A stretch of DNA of 64,000 nt from an uncultured Nitrospira sp. (GTDB lineage Bacteria; Nitrospirota; Nitrospiria; Nitrospirales; Nitrospiraceae), in contig CABVSR010000006.1 in the NCBI GenBank assembly GCA_902500995.1, positions 62,001 through 126,000 of the forward strand, written 5' to 3'. Under the pieces are notes generated by a model, which was not told the DNA's origin, did no database searches, and was given only the letters and a program-made list of their open reading frames with translations. Below, piece by piece: positions 43,011-53,318 of the stretch; the stretch's first letter is position 1, and each line of letters opens with the position of its first letter. A program made the translations under genes and the position numbers.

Positions 43011-45298
43011 GACTGCTCCTGCCTGACCGGCAAGGCGACCGTCAAGACGGCTCCGCCCGTGCGACGATTGCCGGCCGTGATGCGCCCGCCATGGGCTTCG
43101 ACCACGAGTCGGCAAAAATGCAGTCCGAGGCCGCGGCCGATCCGATAATCCTGGCCGTCCTTCTTCCGGAAGAACAGCTCAAAGACATGCGGCACCTCAT
43201 CCGGCGCAATGCCTGGCCCTTCGTCCTCAATACAGATGGTCACTAAGGAGCCGGGGGTCGGCGGACCAAGCGCCGTGGCGATCGACTCTGAGCCCTCTTC
43301 CACCTGCAGCGTGACGGTGATGGTGCCCTGCGGCGGCGAGTACTTGAGGGCGTTGTGCAGCAGATTGATCAAGACGCGTTGCAGCCGCCGCCCGTCTCCC
43401 CACACCCACACCTCGTCCGGCGGTTTGCACACCGCAAACCGCACGCCCTGCGCTTCCGCCTCGAAACGAAAGAGCCGCAAGGTTTCATGCAGGAGCAGGC
43501 CTGCCGCTACCGGGGCGGTGCTCAGCGGGAGTCCCGAATAGTGTTCCTGATAGACATCCAACATGTCGTTGATCATCCCGAGGAGAAGATCGGTCGTGAA
43601 ACGCAGATCTTCCAGGCAGCGACGTGGTAGGTCCGGCGCCATCTCCGGACGACCGCTGAGCCATTCGAGCGTTTTCTTGATCCCCGCCAAAGGATTCCGG
43701 ATATCGTGCGCGAACATCGACGCAAATTGACTCAACGACGCGAGCCGCTCGGATCGGAGTAATTGTTGCTCGAGAGCTTTCTGCTCCGTCAAATCACGGA
43801 GTTGAACCATGATGGATTCGAGACGGCCGACCTTCGTGACCGGTACGCAGTCGATTTCCATCGTCAGTTCGCCTCCCGGCGTCGGCACTCGCATCACGCC
43901 TGCCGATACCTCCGCGCCCTTGTGGCGCACCAGCTTCAGCTGGGCCTGCAGACGGGTACGCTCAGGCTCGGCCACAAGGTCGGAAACCGACCGGTGCAGG
44001 AGCGTCGAGGCCGGTCGGCCGAGCGTCATCTCGCCGCGCCCGTTCACATCCTGGATCACACCGAAAGGATCGACCAGAATTTTGGTGTCGATCGAATGGT
44101 TCCAAAGCAGCCGGTAGTGTTCCTCAGAGGTGGTGAGGTCGAGATTCGCCTGCTCCAGCCTTCGAACATATTGCGCCTTCGCCTGTGACGCCTGGTCCAA
44201 GCGCTGAGCGAGTTCATCGAAACTGGTCGCAAGCGTATCGATCTCCTCAACCCCGCACAGCTGGTCAGCCGACGCCGCCGGAGCCGCGGCAGGGATTGCC
44301 CCACCGGCCATCTGGTTGATGCGCTGAATCAGCATCCCGATGGGCCGCAGGATTCGCCGTCCCAGCCGCCAGCGCAACCAGACAATAAACACGGTCGTGC
44401 CGATCCAGAAAGCAGCAAGTTTGCCCAGCAATGCCGCCAATGGCTCGAATGTCTCCGCCGGATCCTGCTGAACGAGGATGGACCAAGCCGGCACCTGTGC
44501 CACTTGTCCCGGGAGCACGACAGGGGCCATGCCGATGATGCCCCCCTGCCCACCGTGGCTGTCGTGATCGACCAGCGTCCATCGGGCAGCGGCGCCCCCT
44601 GTCCCCTGCCGGGTGACATCCGCCGGAAGCGGCGTATGGAGGTTGGGCGCGAGCACAGAACAGGCGAGGATGGCGCCCTGCTCATCCAACAGCATCATGT
44701 GGCCTGTTCGGCCGAGTCGGCTTCCCAGGATCGAAGACAGGATGCGATCCGTCCCGATGACGACCTTGAGCACTCCACGAACCGGCTCACTCCGCTCGCT
44801 GATCGGGACCGCCACTTCCCAATAGCCATGGCCCTCCTCGTCAACCGTAAGCGGTCCTGCCCACGAACGCCCCTCCTGCACCACAGTCGTCCACCAAGGC
44901 TGCCTGGTGTAAAACCCTCTGGTGGAGTCACTCACCCGGCCCCCGACCAGCTGCCCGTCCGCCCGGACGATGGCGAGTGCATGAAAATAGCGATGCTGCT
45001 CTTCACGCCACCGCTCAATGGGCCGGGCCGTCTCCGCCGACAGCACGGCGCCTTCCACGGAGGCACGAAGATCAGGAAGCGCGGCAAGCCGTTGCACCCA
45101 TTCTATTTCTCCGGCGAGCAACAAGGCGGCCTTGTCGGCGCTTTGGCGGGCGATTTCCTGGAAGGTGGTCCCGACAGTGGTCTGCAAGGATTGCCTGGCA
45201 TGCCAGTAGGCATACGCAAGCCCCACGGTGCCGGAGAACAGTCCCACGGCAAGCACTGACAGGGTAAACAAACTCTGAAGACTGACCCGCTGGCGCAT
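42992..45298 (-). CDS. Cache/PAS sensor histidine kinase, partner of the NarL-type regulator
   Basis: A 768-residue membrane kinase: helix at about 8-30, a periplasmic Cache-type region (about 35-290), a second helix at about 290-308, a HAMP linker, PAS at about 390-505, HisKA with His531 (MFAHDIRNPLAG) and an HATPase domain (LLHNALKYSP, DEGPGI, GRGLGL). Sensor blocks shared with the kinase at 32505-34370 suggest recent duplication. The kinase feeds a NarL-type regulator, unlike its paralogue, whose partner is NtrC-type. ATG 45298 is the start; the frame from 45388 is not protein-like. The 205 bases to 45503 show no gene I can support. Confidence 0.9.
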   Translation of the reverse strand: MRQRVSLQSLFTLSVLAVGLFSGTVGLAYAYWHARQSLQTTVGTTFQEIARQSADKAALLLAGEIEWVQRLAALPDLRASVEGAVLSAETARPIERWREEQHRYFHALAIVRADGQLVGGRVSDSTRGFYTRQPWWTTVVQEGRSWAGPLTVDEEGHGYWEVAVPISERSEPVRGVLKVVIGTDRILSSILGSRLGRTGHMMLLDEQGAILACSVLAPNLHTPLPADVTRQGTGGAAARWTLVDHDSHGGQGGIIGMAPVVLPGQVAQVPAWSILVQQDPAETFEPLAALLGKLAAFWIGTTVFIVWLRWRLGRRILRPIGMLIQRINQMAGGAIPAAAPAASADQLCGVEEIDTLATSFDELAQRLDQASQAKAQYVRRLEQANLDLTTSEEHYRLLWNHSIDTKILVDPFGVIQDVNGRGEMTLGRPASTLLHRSVSDLVAEPERTRLQAQLKLVRHKGAEVSAGVMRVPTPGGELTMEIDCVPVTKVGRLESIMVQLRDLTEQKALEQQLLRSERLASLSQFASMFAHDIRNPLAGIKKTLEWLSGRPEMAPDLPRRCLEDLRFTTDLLLGMINDMLDVYQEHYSGLPLSTAPVAAGLLLHETLRLFRFEAEAQGVRFAVCKPPDEVWVWGDGRRLQRVLINLLHNALKYSPPQGTITVTLQVEEGSESIATALGPPTPGSLVTICIEDEGPGIAPDEVPHVFELFFRKKDGQDYRIGRGLGLHFCRLVVEAHGGRITAGNRRTGGAVLTVALPVRQEQSCLSAS

Positions 45299-45503
45299 GG
45301 CGGCAGGCCATAGGAAGTGATTGCGGCTTGACCGGCAGCTCGGGCCAAGCAGTGTGTGCGGCCCGGCTGAGCCCCGGCCCAAACGCAATGTGGGTTACGT
45401 CATGTCACACTCCACACAGCATGGTTGCTTGAGGTGATCCGCAAGCAGCACCCCTTCAGCATACAAAACTTCCGGCATCGAACATAGCCCCCCGGCCACT
45501 GGT

Positions 45504-47936
45504 CTATCGCAACTGGACAATCGTCACGCCGTCGCCCCCTTCTGCGCGGTCGCCCGGCCGGAAGGTCACGACATACGGCGAGGCCTTCAGGTACTCGCGC
45601 AAGGCACTTCTCAGCTTTCCCGTTCCATGCCCGTGGATGATGCGCACAAACGGGCTCCCGCCCAGAACGGCGCGATCCAGACCGGCAACCACCACATCCA
45701 AGGCATCATCGGCTGCCTGACCGCGCACATCCAAGGTTTCCTGGATGTCCTCAGAGGCCAACGTCTGGCTGGGTCGCCTTGAGGAACCGGCAGTCGTTTT
45801 GACCGGCACCGGCGGTTCCGGCTGCCGATTTCTGCGGCTACCTGTCAGACTCCCCACATTGGCCAATATTTCACCCTCGCCGACTTTCAGACGCACGCGC
45901 TTTTTGCCCTGGGGACTTTCGAGCAACGTCCCCGTCATGCCCAGCCCGACCACTTCAACCGCATCTCCGATGGAGAGCTGATCGACGGACACCGGCTCTT
46001 CCGACTCTCCAACCTCGCGCCGGACCGCCTGTTCCAATTCGACCAAGCGGGCTTTGGCCTCTTTGGCCTTGAGCAGTTTTTGATCGCGCTTCAGATCGTC
46101 CATCGTGGCTTGTACCGCGGCCCTGGCCCGTTGAAACTCCTGCGATAACTTTTTCTTCAACCCCTGCCGCTCATCCCGTTCGGACTCCTGCAGCAAGGCC
46201 AGCAACTCCTGCGCTTCGCGAGCAGCCTGTTCGGCCGCCTGCCGGGCGGCAGTCGCCGCCGTCAGGTCATCGGTGAGTCGCCGTTGTTTGTCCTGCAGAT
46301 CACTGAGCAGTGTCTCCAGCAACCGGTTGTCACCTTGCAGGCGCGCGCGGGCATCCTCCAGCAGCGACTGATCCATCCCGAGACGCCCGGCAATTTCGAT
46401 TGCAGCCGAGCCGCCCGGTTGCCCTTGGATCATCCGGTAGGTCGGCGAAAGGGTATCGAGATTAAATTCCACGCTCGCATTGGCGAAGCCCGGCCTGTCT
46501 TGGGCCAGGCCTTTCAACAGACTGTAGTGGGTCGTGGCCACCACCTTCGCACCAGCCTCCGCGAGCCGGCAGAGGAGCGCACTCGCGAGCGCCGCGCCTT
46601 CGGCCGGATCGGTGGAGGTCACCGGCTCATCCAACAACACCAGCGCCCGACCGGGAGGCAGCGGCATCCTGTCGCGGCCAGGCTCTGACCCCTCGGATAC
46701 TTCGTTCAATAACTGCACCATCTGTGTGATGTGGGCCGAAAAGCTGGACAGGTCGCGCGCCAGATCCTGCGCATCGCCGATGTCCGCGTAGACCGAGGGA
46801 AAGACCGCCATCTCTGACTCCGGGGCGCAAGGCAGGTGCAAGCCGCAACGGGCCATCAGCGCGAACAGCCCGAGTAACTTCAAGATCACGGTCTTGCCGC
46901 CCGTATTCGGGCCGGAAATGATGAGCACATGCACCGCTTCATCGAAGGCGAGGTCATTCGGCACGACCTGATCCTTGGTGACCACCAGAAACGGATGCCG
47001 AGCCTGCGTAATGACAATGCGCCCCTGATCATTGAGACGCGGGGGCGAGGCTTGGAGACGTTGGCTCAGACCAGCTTTGGCCGAGATGGCATCCAACCGG
47101 CCGAGCAGTGCCACACTCCCGGCCAACGCCGGTTGATGAGGCGCCACCAGCGCCGACAGTTCGCGCAGGATTCTGCGTACCTCGCGTTCGACATCCAGGT
47201 CCACGACTTTGATGGAGTTATTGAGATCGACGAGTTCGCGAGGCTCCAGAAACAGCGTGGCGCCGCTGGACGACACATCGTGCACGATGCCCGGCATCCG
47301 GCCCTGCATCTCGGCCTTGATGGGGACCACGTAGCGCCCTTCCCGCTGGGCAAAATACCGTTCTTGCAACACTTCTTCATACCGCCGCGAATGCAGGATC
47401 TGTTCGAGCCGGTGCCGCATCTGCTGCTTGAAATCATTGGCCCGCTGGATCAACCGGTGCAATTCCGGGCTGGCCGATTCACGGATGGATCCGTCGGGAT
47501 CGATGGCGGCGTTCAGCGCGGCCGTCAGCCGGCGATACTCCGCAATCGGTCCCAACTGGGCGGCCATGGCGCCGACGGTCGGCGCGGCGGCCTGATGACG
47601 GAGCAGATACCGCTGAACCTCCACGATCAGATCCAACACCAACGCGATATCCCTCAGCTCTTGCGCCTCCAAACAGGCGCCTTTCGCCACTCGCCCCAAC
47701 CAGGTGGTCACGTCGGGAAATCGCAGGACGGGGAAGGGATCCACGTTGGCCCGCAGGCGCAGCATGTCGGAGGTTTCCTCCTGGCGGAGCCGGGCCTGCG
47801 CGACGTCCCGCTCCAATTCCATGGCTCGGCATTGCTCTGCGCCGACGGTCGATTGGGCATAGGTTGCCACCAGATCCAACAATTTGGCCCATTCCAACAC
47901 CTTACAGGCCTCAGCCTGGAGTCTTTCAGATTGCAT
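45504..47936 (-). CDS. mutS2: MutS2 family endonuclease/ATPase
   Basis: An 810-residue MutS2 protein, which acts in suppressing recombination or rescuing stalled ribosomes rather than mismatch repair. A MutS core with Walker A GPNTGGKT (about 343-350) is followed by a long coiled coil and a C-terminal Smr nuclease-like domain (LDVRGQAADDAL, RIIHGHGTGKLR). The Walker B segment reads DEPVTSTDP (about 437-445), while most MutS2 proteins have DELGAGTDP-like sequence, so two usually conserved glycines are replaced. GTG 47939 and ATG 47936 are adjacent candidates; GGAG is placed for 47936. Confidence 0.93.
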   Translation of the reverse strand: MQSERLQAEACKVLEWAKLLDLVATYAQSTVGAEQCRAMELERDVAQARLRQEETSDMLRLRANVDPFPVLRFPDVTTWLGRVAKGACLEAQELRDIALVLDLIVEVQRYLLRHQAAAPTVGAMAAQLGPIAEYRRLTAALNAAIDPDGSIRESASPELHRLIQRANDFKQQMRHRLEQILHSRRYEEVLQERYFAQREGRYVVPIKAEMQGRMPGIVHDVSSSGATLFLEPRELVDLNNSIKVVDLDVEREVRRILRELSALVAPHQPALAGSVALLGRLDAISAKAGLSQRLQASPPRLNDQGRIVITQARHPFLVVTKDQVVPNDLAFDEAVHVLIISGPNTGGKTVILKLLGLFALMARCGLHLPCAPESEMAVFPSVYADIGDAQDLARDLSSFSAHITQMVQLLNEVSEGSEPGRDRMPLPPGRALVLLDEPVTSTDPAEGAALASALLCRLAEAGAKVVATTHYSLLKGLAQDRPGFANASVEFNLDTLSPTYRMIQGQPGGSAAIEIAGRLGMDQSLLEDARARLQGDNRLLETLLSDLQDKQRRLTDDLTAATAARQAAEQAAREAQELLALLQESERDERQGLKKKLSQEFQRARAAVQATMDDLKRDQKLLKAKEAKARLVELEQAVRREVGESEEPVSVDQLSIGDAVEVVGLGMTGTLLESPQGKKRVRLKVGEGEILANVGSLTGSRRNRQPEPPVPVKTTAGSSRRPSQTLASEDIQETLDVRGQAADDALDVVVAGLDRAVLGGSPFVRIIHGHGTGKLRSALREYLKASPYVVTFRPGDRAEGGDGVTIVQLR

Positions 47937-48072
47937 CACGCTCCGACCACCGGTTGTCGTAGGAAAAGCAGACTCTACCCGACCACCAAGGCCGAGGCAA
48001 GGCAGCCCGGCGAGCGAAGAGTTTCCCGGCCCCTGTGGCCGATATCACCCGCTCTCCCGTGTTTTTGTATGC

Positions 48073-48101
48073 TTGACACGCAGAAAGTCGGTCAGTACTA
48101 T
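48073..48101 (+). promoter_or_regulatory. Strong sigma-70 promoter of the gap operon
   Basis: TTGACA (48073-48078), 17 bases, TACTAT (48096-48101). The transcript should start near 48108, leaving about 45 bases before the gap ATG at 48153. Unlike several others here this is a leadered promoter. Confidence 0.7.
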
Positions 48102-48140
48102 CGCCCCTGACTGACTCAGTTCAACCCGCTTCATTCTTGA

Positions 48141-49160
<1,020 letters not shown>

Positions 49161-49257
49161 CAGGCGTCACGCACGACACGCTTTTCTGACGTGCAGCACC
49201 GGCCGGAGCTGCCAGCGACCGGCGCGGGACACACCAGAAGAGGAGTGAGGATCTGCC

Positions 49258-50457
49258 ATGAATATTCGCAAACGGATTATCGAGGACGTGCAACTTCGCG
49301 GCAAACGCGTGATTATTCGCGCCGACTACAACGTGCCCCTTGATGATTCCTTGCAGATCACCGACGACACCAGGATTCGATCGACGCTGCCCACCATCAA
49401 CAGGGCCGTCGATGAGGGGGCGAAAGTCATCCTCTGCTCGCACCTCGGCCGTCCAAAAGGCAAATTTGATCCGAAGTTCAGCCTGACGCCGGTCGCGAAG
49501 CGACTGCAGCGGCTGCTCGGCAAGGAAGTGGTGTTTGCGCCGGACTGCATCGGCTCGGCCGTCGAGGGTCTGGTCGCCAAGATGCAACCCGGCGATGTGA
49601 TGTTATTGGAAAATCTCCGCTTTCATCCCGAGGAGGAAAAGAACGACGAAGGATTTTCCAAGGCGCTGGCTTCACTCGCCGACGTGTATATCAATGACGC
49701 CTTTGGTGCCGCCCACCGCGCCCATGCCTCCACCGTCGGCATTACGAAATATATTCCCGAAGCGGCGGCCGGGTATCTGCTCAAGAAAGAAATCGAATAC
49801 CTGGAAGGAGCGGTGGAGAATCCCGTACGGCCGTTTGTCGCTATTTTAGGCGGCGCCAAGGTCTCCGGGAAAATCGGCGTGATCGAGAATCTGGGCAAGA
49901 AAGTCGACAAGGTCATCATCGGCGGAGGCATGGCGTTTACGTTTTTGAAGGCCATGGGCCTCGAGATCGGCCAGTCACTCGTTGAAAACGACATGCTCGA
50001 CTTCGCGAAGGGAGTGCAGGACCACGCCTTCGCGAGCGGCGTGAAATTCTACCTTCCCGTGGACTGCGTCGTCGCAGCCGGCCGCGAGCCCGGAGCCGAG
50101 ACGAAGATCGTTCCGGTTCAGGAAATTCCCAAAGGATGGTATGGACTGGACATCGGCCCTGCATCCGTCAAATTATTCTCCGAAGCAGTCCAGGATGCGA
50201 AAACCATTCTGTGGAATGGCCCCATGGGCATGTTCGAAGTCGACGCGTTTGCTAGAGGCACCCTTGCCATGGCCCATTCCGTCGCCAACGCATATGCGTT
50301 GACTATCGTCGGAGGAGGCGAAACCGCCCTGGCCATTCACCGCGCCGGAGAGTCTGAAAGCATTTCGTTTATCTCCACCGGTGGCGGCGCGGCGCTGGAA
50401 TTGCTCGAGGGAAAGACGCTGCCGGGCCTTGCCGCGCTTCCGAATCGCGCAGAATAA
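49258..50457 (+). CDS. pgk: Phosphoglycerate kinase
   Basis: A 399-residue PGK. RADYNVPLD and the Arg-containing SHLGRPKG substrate-binding stretch are in the N-domain; GGAKVSGKIGVIENL and the C-terminal GGGETALAIHRAG nucleotide-binding segments follow. Transfers phosphate between 1,3-bisphosphoglycerate and ADP. Length is normal; a GAGGA ribosome-binding site precedes ATG 49258. Second gene of the central carbon cluster. Confidence 0.96.
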   Translation: MNIRKRIIEDVQLRGKRVIIRADYNVPLDDSLQITDDTRIRSTLPTINRAVDEGAKVILCSHLGRPKGKFDPKFSLTPVAKRLQRLLGKEVVFAPDCIGSAVEGLVAKMQPGDVMLLENLRFHPEEEKNDEGFSKALASLADVYINDAFGAAHRAHASTVGITKYIPEAAAGYLLKKEIEYLEGAVENPVRPFVAILGGAKVSGKIGVIENLGKKVDKVIIGGGMAFTFLKAMGLEIGQSLVENDMLDFAKGVQDHAFASGVKFYLPVDCVVAAGREPGAETKIVPVQEIPKGWYGLDIGPASVKLFSEAVQDAKTILWNGPMGMFEVDAFARGTLAMAHSVANAYALTIVGGGETALAIHRAGESESISFISTGGGAALELLEGKTLPGLAALPNRAE

Positions 50458-50492
50458 CGACAACGTCCGCCCTTCCTCGCTATTGAGGCCTC

Positions 50493-51272
50493 GTGAGAAC
50501 CCGATACATCATCGGCAACTGGAAGATGAATAAGACCGCCACCGAGGCGGGGGCGTTCGTACGCCGCCTCATGCAGGAACTGCCTGCTAGCGATGGCATC
50601 CAGGTCGGTTTTGCGCCGCCGTTTACCGCACTGCATGCAGCCCGTGAAGCGCTCGGCTCGACATCCACCTTGCTCCTCGGTGCGCAGGATCTCTATTGGG
50701 AGGAGAAAGGCGCCTTCACCGGTGAAGTGTCGGGAACCATGCTGAAAGACCTGGGCTGCCGATTTGTTCTGGTCGGTCATTCGGAACGCCGGCAATACTT
50801 CGGTGAACAAGACAGCTGGACGAATAAGAAAGTGCTGGCGGCGCTCCGGAACGGACTCCAACCGGTTCTCTGTGTGGGCGAAACGCTTCAAGATCGCGAG
50901 TCAGATCAGATCGACCTGGTCATCCAACGACAGCTTCGCGCCGGGCTGGCCGGCATCGAAGCGCAGAGTCTCGAAACCATGGTCATCGCCTACGAACCAG
51001 TGTGGGCGATCGGCACTGGGCGAGCGGCATCACCGGAGCAGGCGGTGCCGGTGCATCGCTTGATCCGCGGAACCATGAATGAATTGAGCGGATCCGAGGC
51101 AGGACAGCGAGTTCGGATTCTGTATGGAGGGAGCGTCACCCCGCACAATCTTGCCGACTTCCTGGCTTCTGAAGAAATCGACGGCGCATTGGTCGGCGGG
51201 GCTTGTCTAGATCCGGTCTCTTTTGCTACACTCGCCAAAGTTGCCATCGGGTCCAAACCCACCACGGCCTAA
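50493..51272 (+). CDS. tpiA: Triosephosphate isomerase
   Basis: A 259-residue TIM barrel. Signature residues are NWKMN with the catalytic Lys, VGHSERR with the catalytic His, AYEPVWAIGTG with the catalytic Glu and YGGSVTP. Interconverts dihydroxyacetone phosphate and glyceraldehyde-3-phosphate. Start is GTG 50493 with GAGG four bases ahead, directly before the RYIIGNWKMN strand. Third gene of the cluster. Confidence 0.96.
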   Translation: MRTRYIIGNWKMNKTATEAGAFVRRLMQELPASDGIQVGFAPPFTALHAAREALGSTSTLLLGAQDLYWEEKGAFTGEVSGTMLKDLGCRFVLVGHSERRQYFGEQDSWTNKKVLAALRNGLQPVLCVGETLQDRESDQIDLVIQRQLRAGLAGIEAQSLETMVIAYEPVWAIGTGRAASPEQAVPVHRLIRGTMNELSGSEAGQRVRILYGGSVTPHNLADFLASEEIDGALVGGACLDPVSFATLAKVAIGSKPTTA

Positions 51273-51280
51273 GATTCAAC

Positions 51281-51634
51281 ATGTATACACTGCTCATCAT
51301 CGTTCATGTCATCGTCTGCCTGCTCATGATCGGGGCCATTCTGCTGCAATCCGGCAAGGGGGCTGAAATCGGAGCGGCCTTCGGCGGTTCCAGCCAAACC
51401 GTGTTCGGCAGCCGGGGACCGGCAAACTTCCTGAGCAAGTTCACGGTCATCACCGCATTTGTCTTCATGTTCACGTCATTGTCTCTGGCGATTATCGCGA
51501 AGGATCGCAACTTTTCTTCCACGGTCATTGACTTGAACAAGAAACCTGCGGCCACAACCCCGAGCGCGACACCGTCTGAGTCCGCGACGCCACCGGCCAA
51601 AGATTCGCATTCTTCCAACGAAGCCTCCCACTAA
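51281..51634 (+). CDS. secG: Protein translocase subunit SecG
   Basis: A 117-residue SecG: two transmembrane helices (LLIIVHVIVCLLMIGAILLQ and FTVITAFVFMFTSLSLAII split as short segments) around the conserved QSGKGAEIGAAFGGSSQTVFG loop, then a Ser/Thr/Pro-rich tail. It supports SecYEG pre-protein export. It follows tpiA by eight bases without a ribosome-binding site of its own, so translation coupling is likely. The 227 bases beyond it to ilvE hold a hairpin (51710-51738) but no gene I can support. Confidence 0.92.
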   Translation: MYTLLIIVHVIVCLLMIGAILLQSGKGAEIGAAFGGSSQTVFGSRGPANFLSKFTVITAFVFMFTSLSLAIIAKDRNFSSTVIDLNKKPAATTPSATPSESATPPAKDSHSSNEASH

Positions 51635-51709
51635 GCTTCCCGGTTCACCTCTCTTTCGAAACGATCCACGCCGATCAACCGGAATAACACGCCTCGCCTG
51701 GAAAGCGGT

Positions 51710-51738
51710 GCTGTGCGGTTATTTAACCAGGCCGCAGC
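51710..51738. other. Hairpin downstream of secG
   Basis: GCTG(TG)CGG at 51710-51718 can pair with CCGCAGC at 51732-51738, with a GGTTATTTAACC palindrome inside the loop. No T-run follows, so termination is possible but unproven. Confidence 0.35.
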
Positions 51739-51861
51739 CCATCGCAGCAGGAAAGAAGATCTCTGGAGGGAGTCAGTTCGTGAGCGAAACGCTATCGCGA
51801 GACTCAACCGGCAGGCCTGATATTTCTGCCAAGAAAACGAGAGGATACACTGGATCGACTG

Positions 51862-52776
51862 CTAGACGGGAGTCAGCCACTGCCGGTGAGCGGCGTCGGT
51901 TCCGCGCACCACGTCAAAAAACGCCTTCTGTAATGCCTGTGTGATCGGCCCCGGTTTCCCGCTTCCGATGCGACGCTGATCAATTTCCGTCACCGGGGTG
52001 AGTTCGGCTGCCGTCCCCGTCACGAACACTTCCTCGGCCACATACATTTCATCACGCGTGAATCGCTCTTCGACCACGGGAATGTTTCGCTCTTTTGCCA
52101 GCTGAATGATGGAATTGCGCGTGATGCCTTCCAGAATCGAAGTGAGCGGCGTCGTCTTCAAGAGGCCACGTCGCACGATGAAGACATTTTCGCCCGTTCC
52201 CTCGGCCACATACCCTTCCGGATCGAGCATGATCGCTTCATCGTACCCGTCCGCTTTGACTTCGCGCTTGGCGAGGATCGAGTTCACATAGTAACCGGAG
52301 ATTTTCCCGCGAGTCATGGACACATTGACGTGATGGCGCGTAAATGAAGAGACTCTGGCGCGAATGCCTTTCAGCAACGCCTCTTCCCCCAGGTACGTGC
52401 CCCATTTCCACGCAGCGATACTCACCTTGATGGGATTCTCGCCCGGATACAACCCCATGGCACCGTACCCGATATAGACGAGCGGGCGGATGTAACAGGC
52501 TTCTAATCGATTCACCCTGACGGTTTCGACAATGGCTTCGGTCAATTGCTTGCGGTCGTAAGGCATCTCGATGAGGCCGATGTGCGCCGACTCAAATAAT
52601 CGATCCACATGCTCAGGCAGCCTAAAAATGGCCGACCCGTTGCTACCTTTATAACAACGGATGCCCTCGAACGCCGCCAAACCATAGTGGAGGGAGTGTG
52701 TCAGCACATGGACCTGCGCCTCAGCCCAGGGCACAAACTTGCCATCCATCCAAATTTTTTCGCTGGCTTGCAACAT
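51862..52776 (-). CDS. ilvE: Branched-chain amino acid aminotransferase
   Basis: A 304-residue class IV PLP aminotransferase: N-terminal GLAAFEGIRCYKG; conserved YIRPLVYIGYGAMGL; the PLP-binding lysine in GYYVNSILAKREVKADGYDEAIMLD; and EGTGENVFIVR and TGTAAELTPVTEID in the C-domain. It forms the last step of Leu, Ile and Val synthesis. Start ATG 52776 has no ribosome-binding site, and a TTGACG-18-TATTAT promoter lies seven bases ahead, so the transcript is probably leaderless. Convergent with secG. Confidence 0.94.
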   Translation of the reverse strand: MLQASEKIWMDGKFVPWAEAQVHVLTHSLHYGLAAFEGIRCYKGSNGSAIFRLPEHVDRLFESAHIGLIEMPYDRKQLTEAIVETVRVNRLEACYIRPLVYIGYGAMGLYPGENPIKVSIAAWKWGTYLGEEALLKGIRARVSSFTRHHVNVSMTRGKISGYYVNSILAKREVKADGYDEAIMLDPEGYVAEGTGENVFIVRRGLLKTTPLTSILEGITRNSIIQLAKERNIPVVEERFTRDEMYVAEEVFVTGTAAELTPVTEIDQRRIGSGKPGPITQALQKAFFDVVRGTDAAHRQWLTPV

Positions 52777-52783
52777 GCGCGGG

Positions 52784-52813
52784 ATAATACCAGCGGCTCG
52801 CAACGAGCGTCAA
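52784..52813 (-). promoter_or_regulatory. Promoter of ilvE with leaderless spacing
   Basis: On the minus strand TTGACG (52813-52808), 18 bases, TATTAT (52789-52784); then seven bases to the ATG (52776-52774). No ribosome-binding site fits between -10 and ATG. Confidence 0.65.
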
Positions 52814-52920
52814 GACAACAGCGCCGCAGGCCGATCGACGGTCTTGTCGCACCTCGTCTTCTGAATGCCCGCCGTCGCCCCGCCTTGCCCTTACCGCTTC
52901 GTCACAGTCAGAGCAACTTC

Positions 52921-52948
52921 TTGACACTCTCTCCGAGCCTATGATAAA
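52921..52948 (+). promoter_or_regulatory. Promoter of the rplU-rpmA-obgE cluster
   Basis: TTGACA (52921-52926), 16 bases, GATAAA (52943-52948). The transcript should start near 52955, about 28 bases before the rplU ATG at 52983, which has a GAGGAGAAGG ribosome-binding site. Confidence 0.6.
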
Positions 52949-52982
52949 CACCCACGTTCTGCTGACGAGGAGAAGGACGCAC

Positions 52983-53297
52983 ATGTACGCTATTATCGAG
53001 ACAGGCGGAAAACAGTATCGAGTGGAAACAGGGACCGTGCTCCAGGTAGAGTCCCTCCCGGGCGATGTCGGCCATTCCGTGCAGATCGACAAGGTTCGAC
53101 TGCTGAATGGTGATAACGGATTGGTGATCGGCCAACCGGTCGTCGCCGGCGCGCACGTCACGGCGGAAATCATCCGCCAGGGACGCACCAGATCCATCAC
53201 GGTCTTTAAGAAACAACGCCGGAAGAATTATCGGCGAACCAGAGGCCACCGGCAGGGCTTTACGCAGCTGCGGGTCACTGAGATCGCAACCAAGTAA
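52983..53297 (+). CDS. rplU: Ribosomal protein bL21
   Basis: A 104-residue L21 of the large ribosomal subunit. Typical features are MYAIIETGGKQYRVE at the start and the RRKNYRRTRGHRQGFT C-terminal stretch. ATG 52983 has a strong ribosome-binding site; the ORF's earlier ATG at 52941 lies inside the promoter region. Starts the usual rplU-rpmA-obgE cluster. Confidence 0.96.
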   Translation: MYAIIETGGKQYRVETGTVLQVESLPGDVGHSVQIDKVRLLNGDNGLVIGQPVVAGAHVTAEIIRQGRTRSITVFKKQRRKNYRRTRGHRQGFTQLRVTEIATK

Positions 53298-53318
53298 CGA
53301 CTCGAAGGAGAGTTTGCC

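Noticed and set aside
51693-51709. Anticodon-stem-like CTCGC-CTGGAAA-GCGGT resembling a tRNA-Ser(GGA) fragment downstream of secG.
   Set aside because: No acceptor stem, D-arm or T-arm (no TTCGA) can be matched around it; it is a short coincidence or an unprovable remnant.
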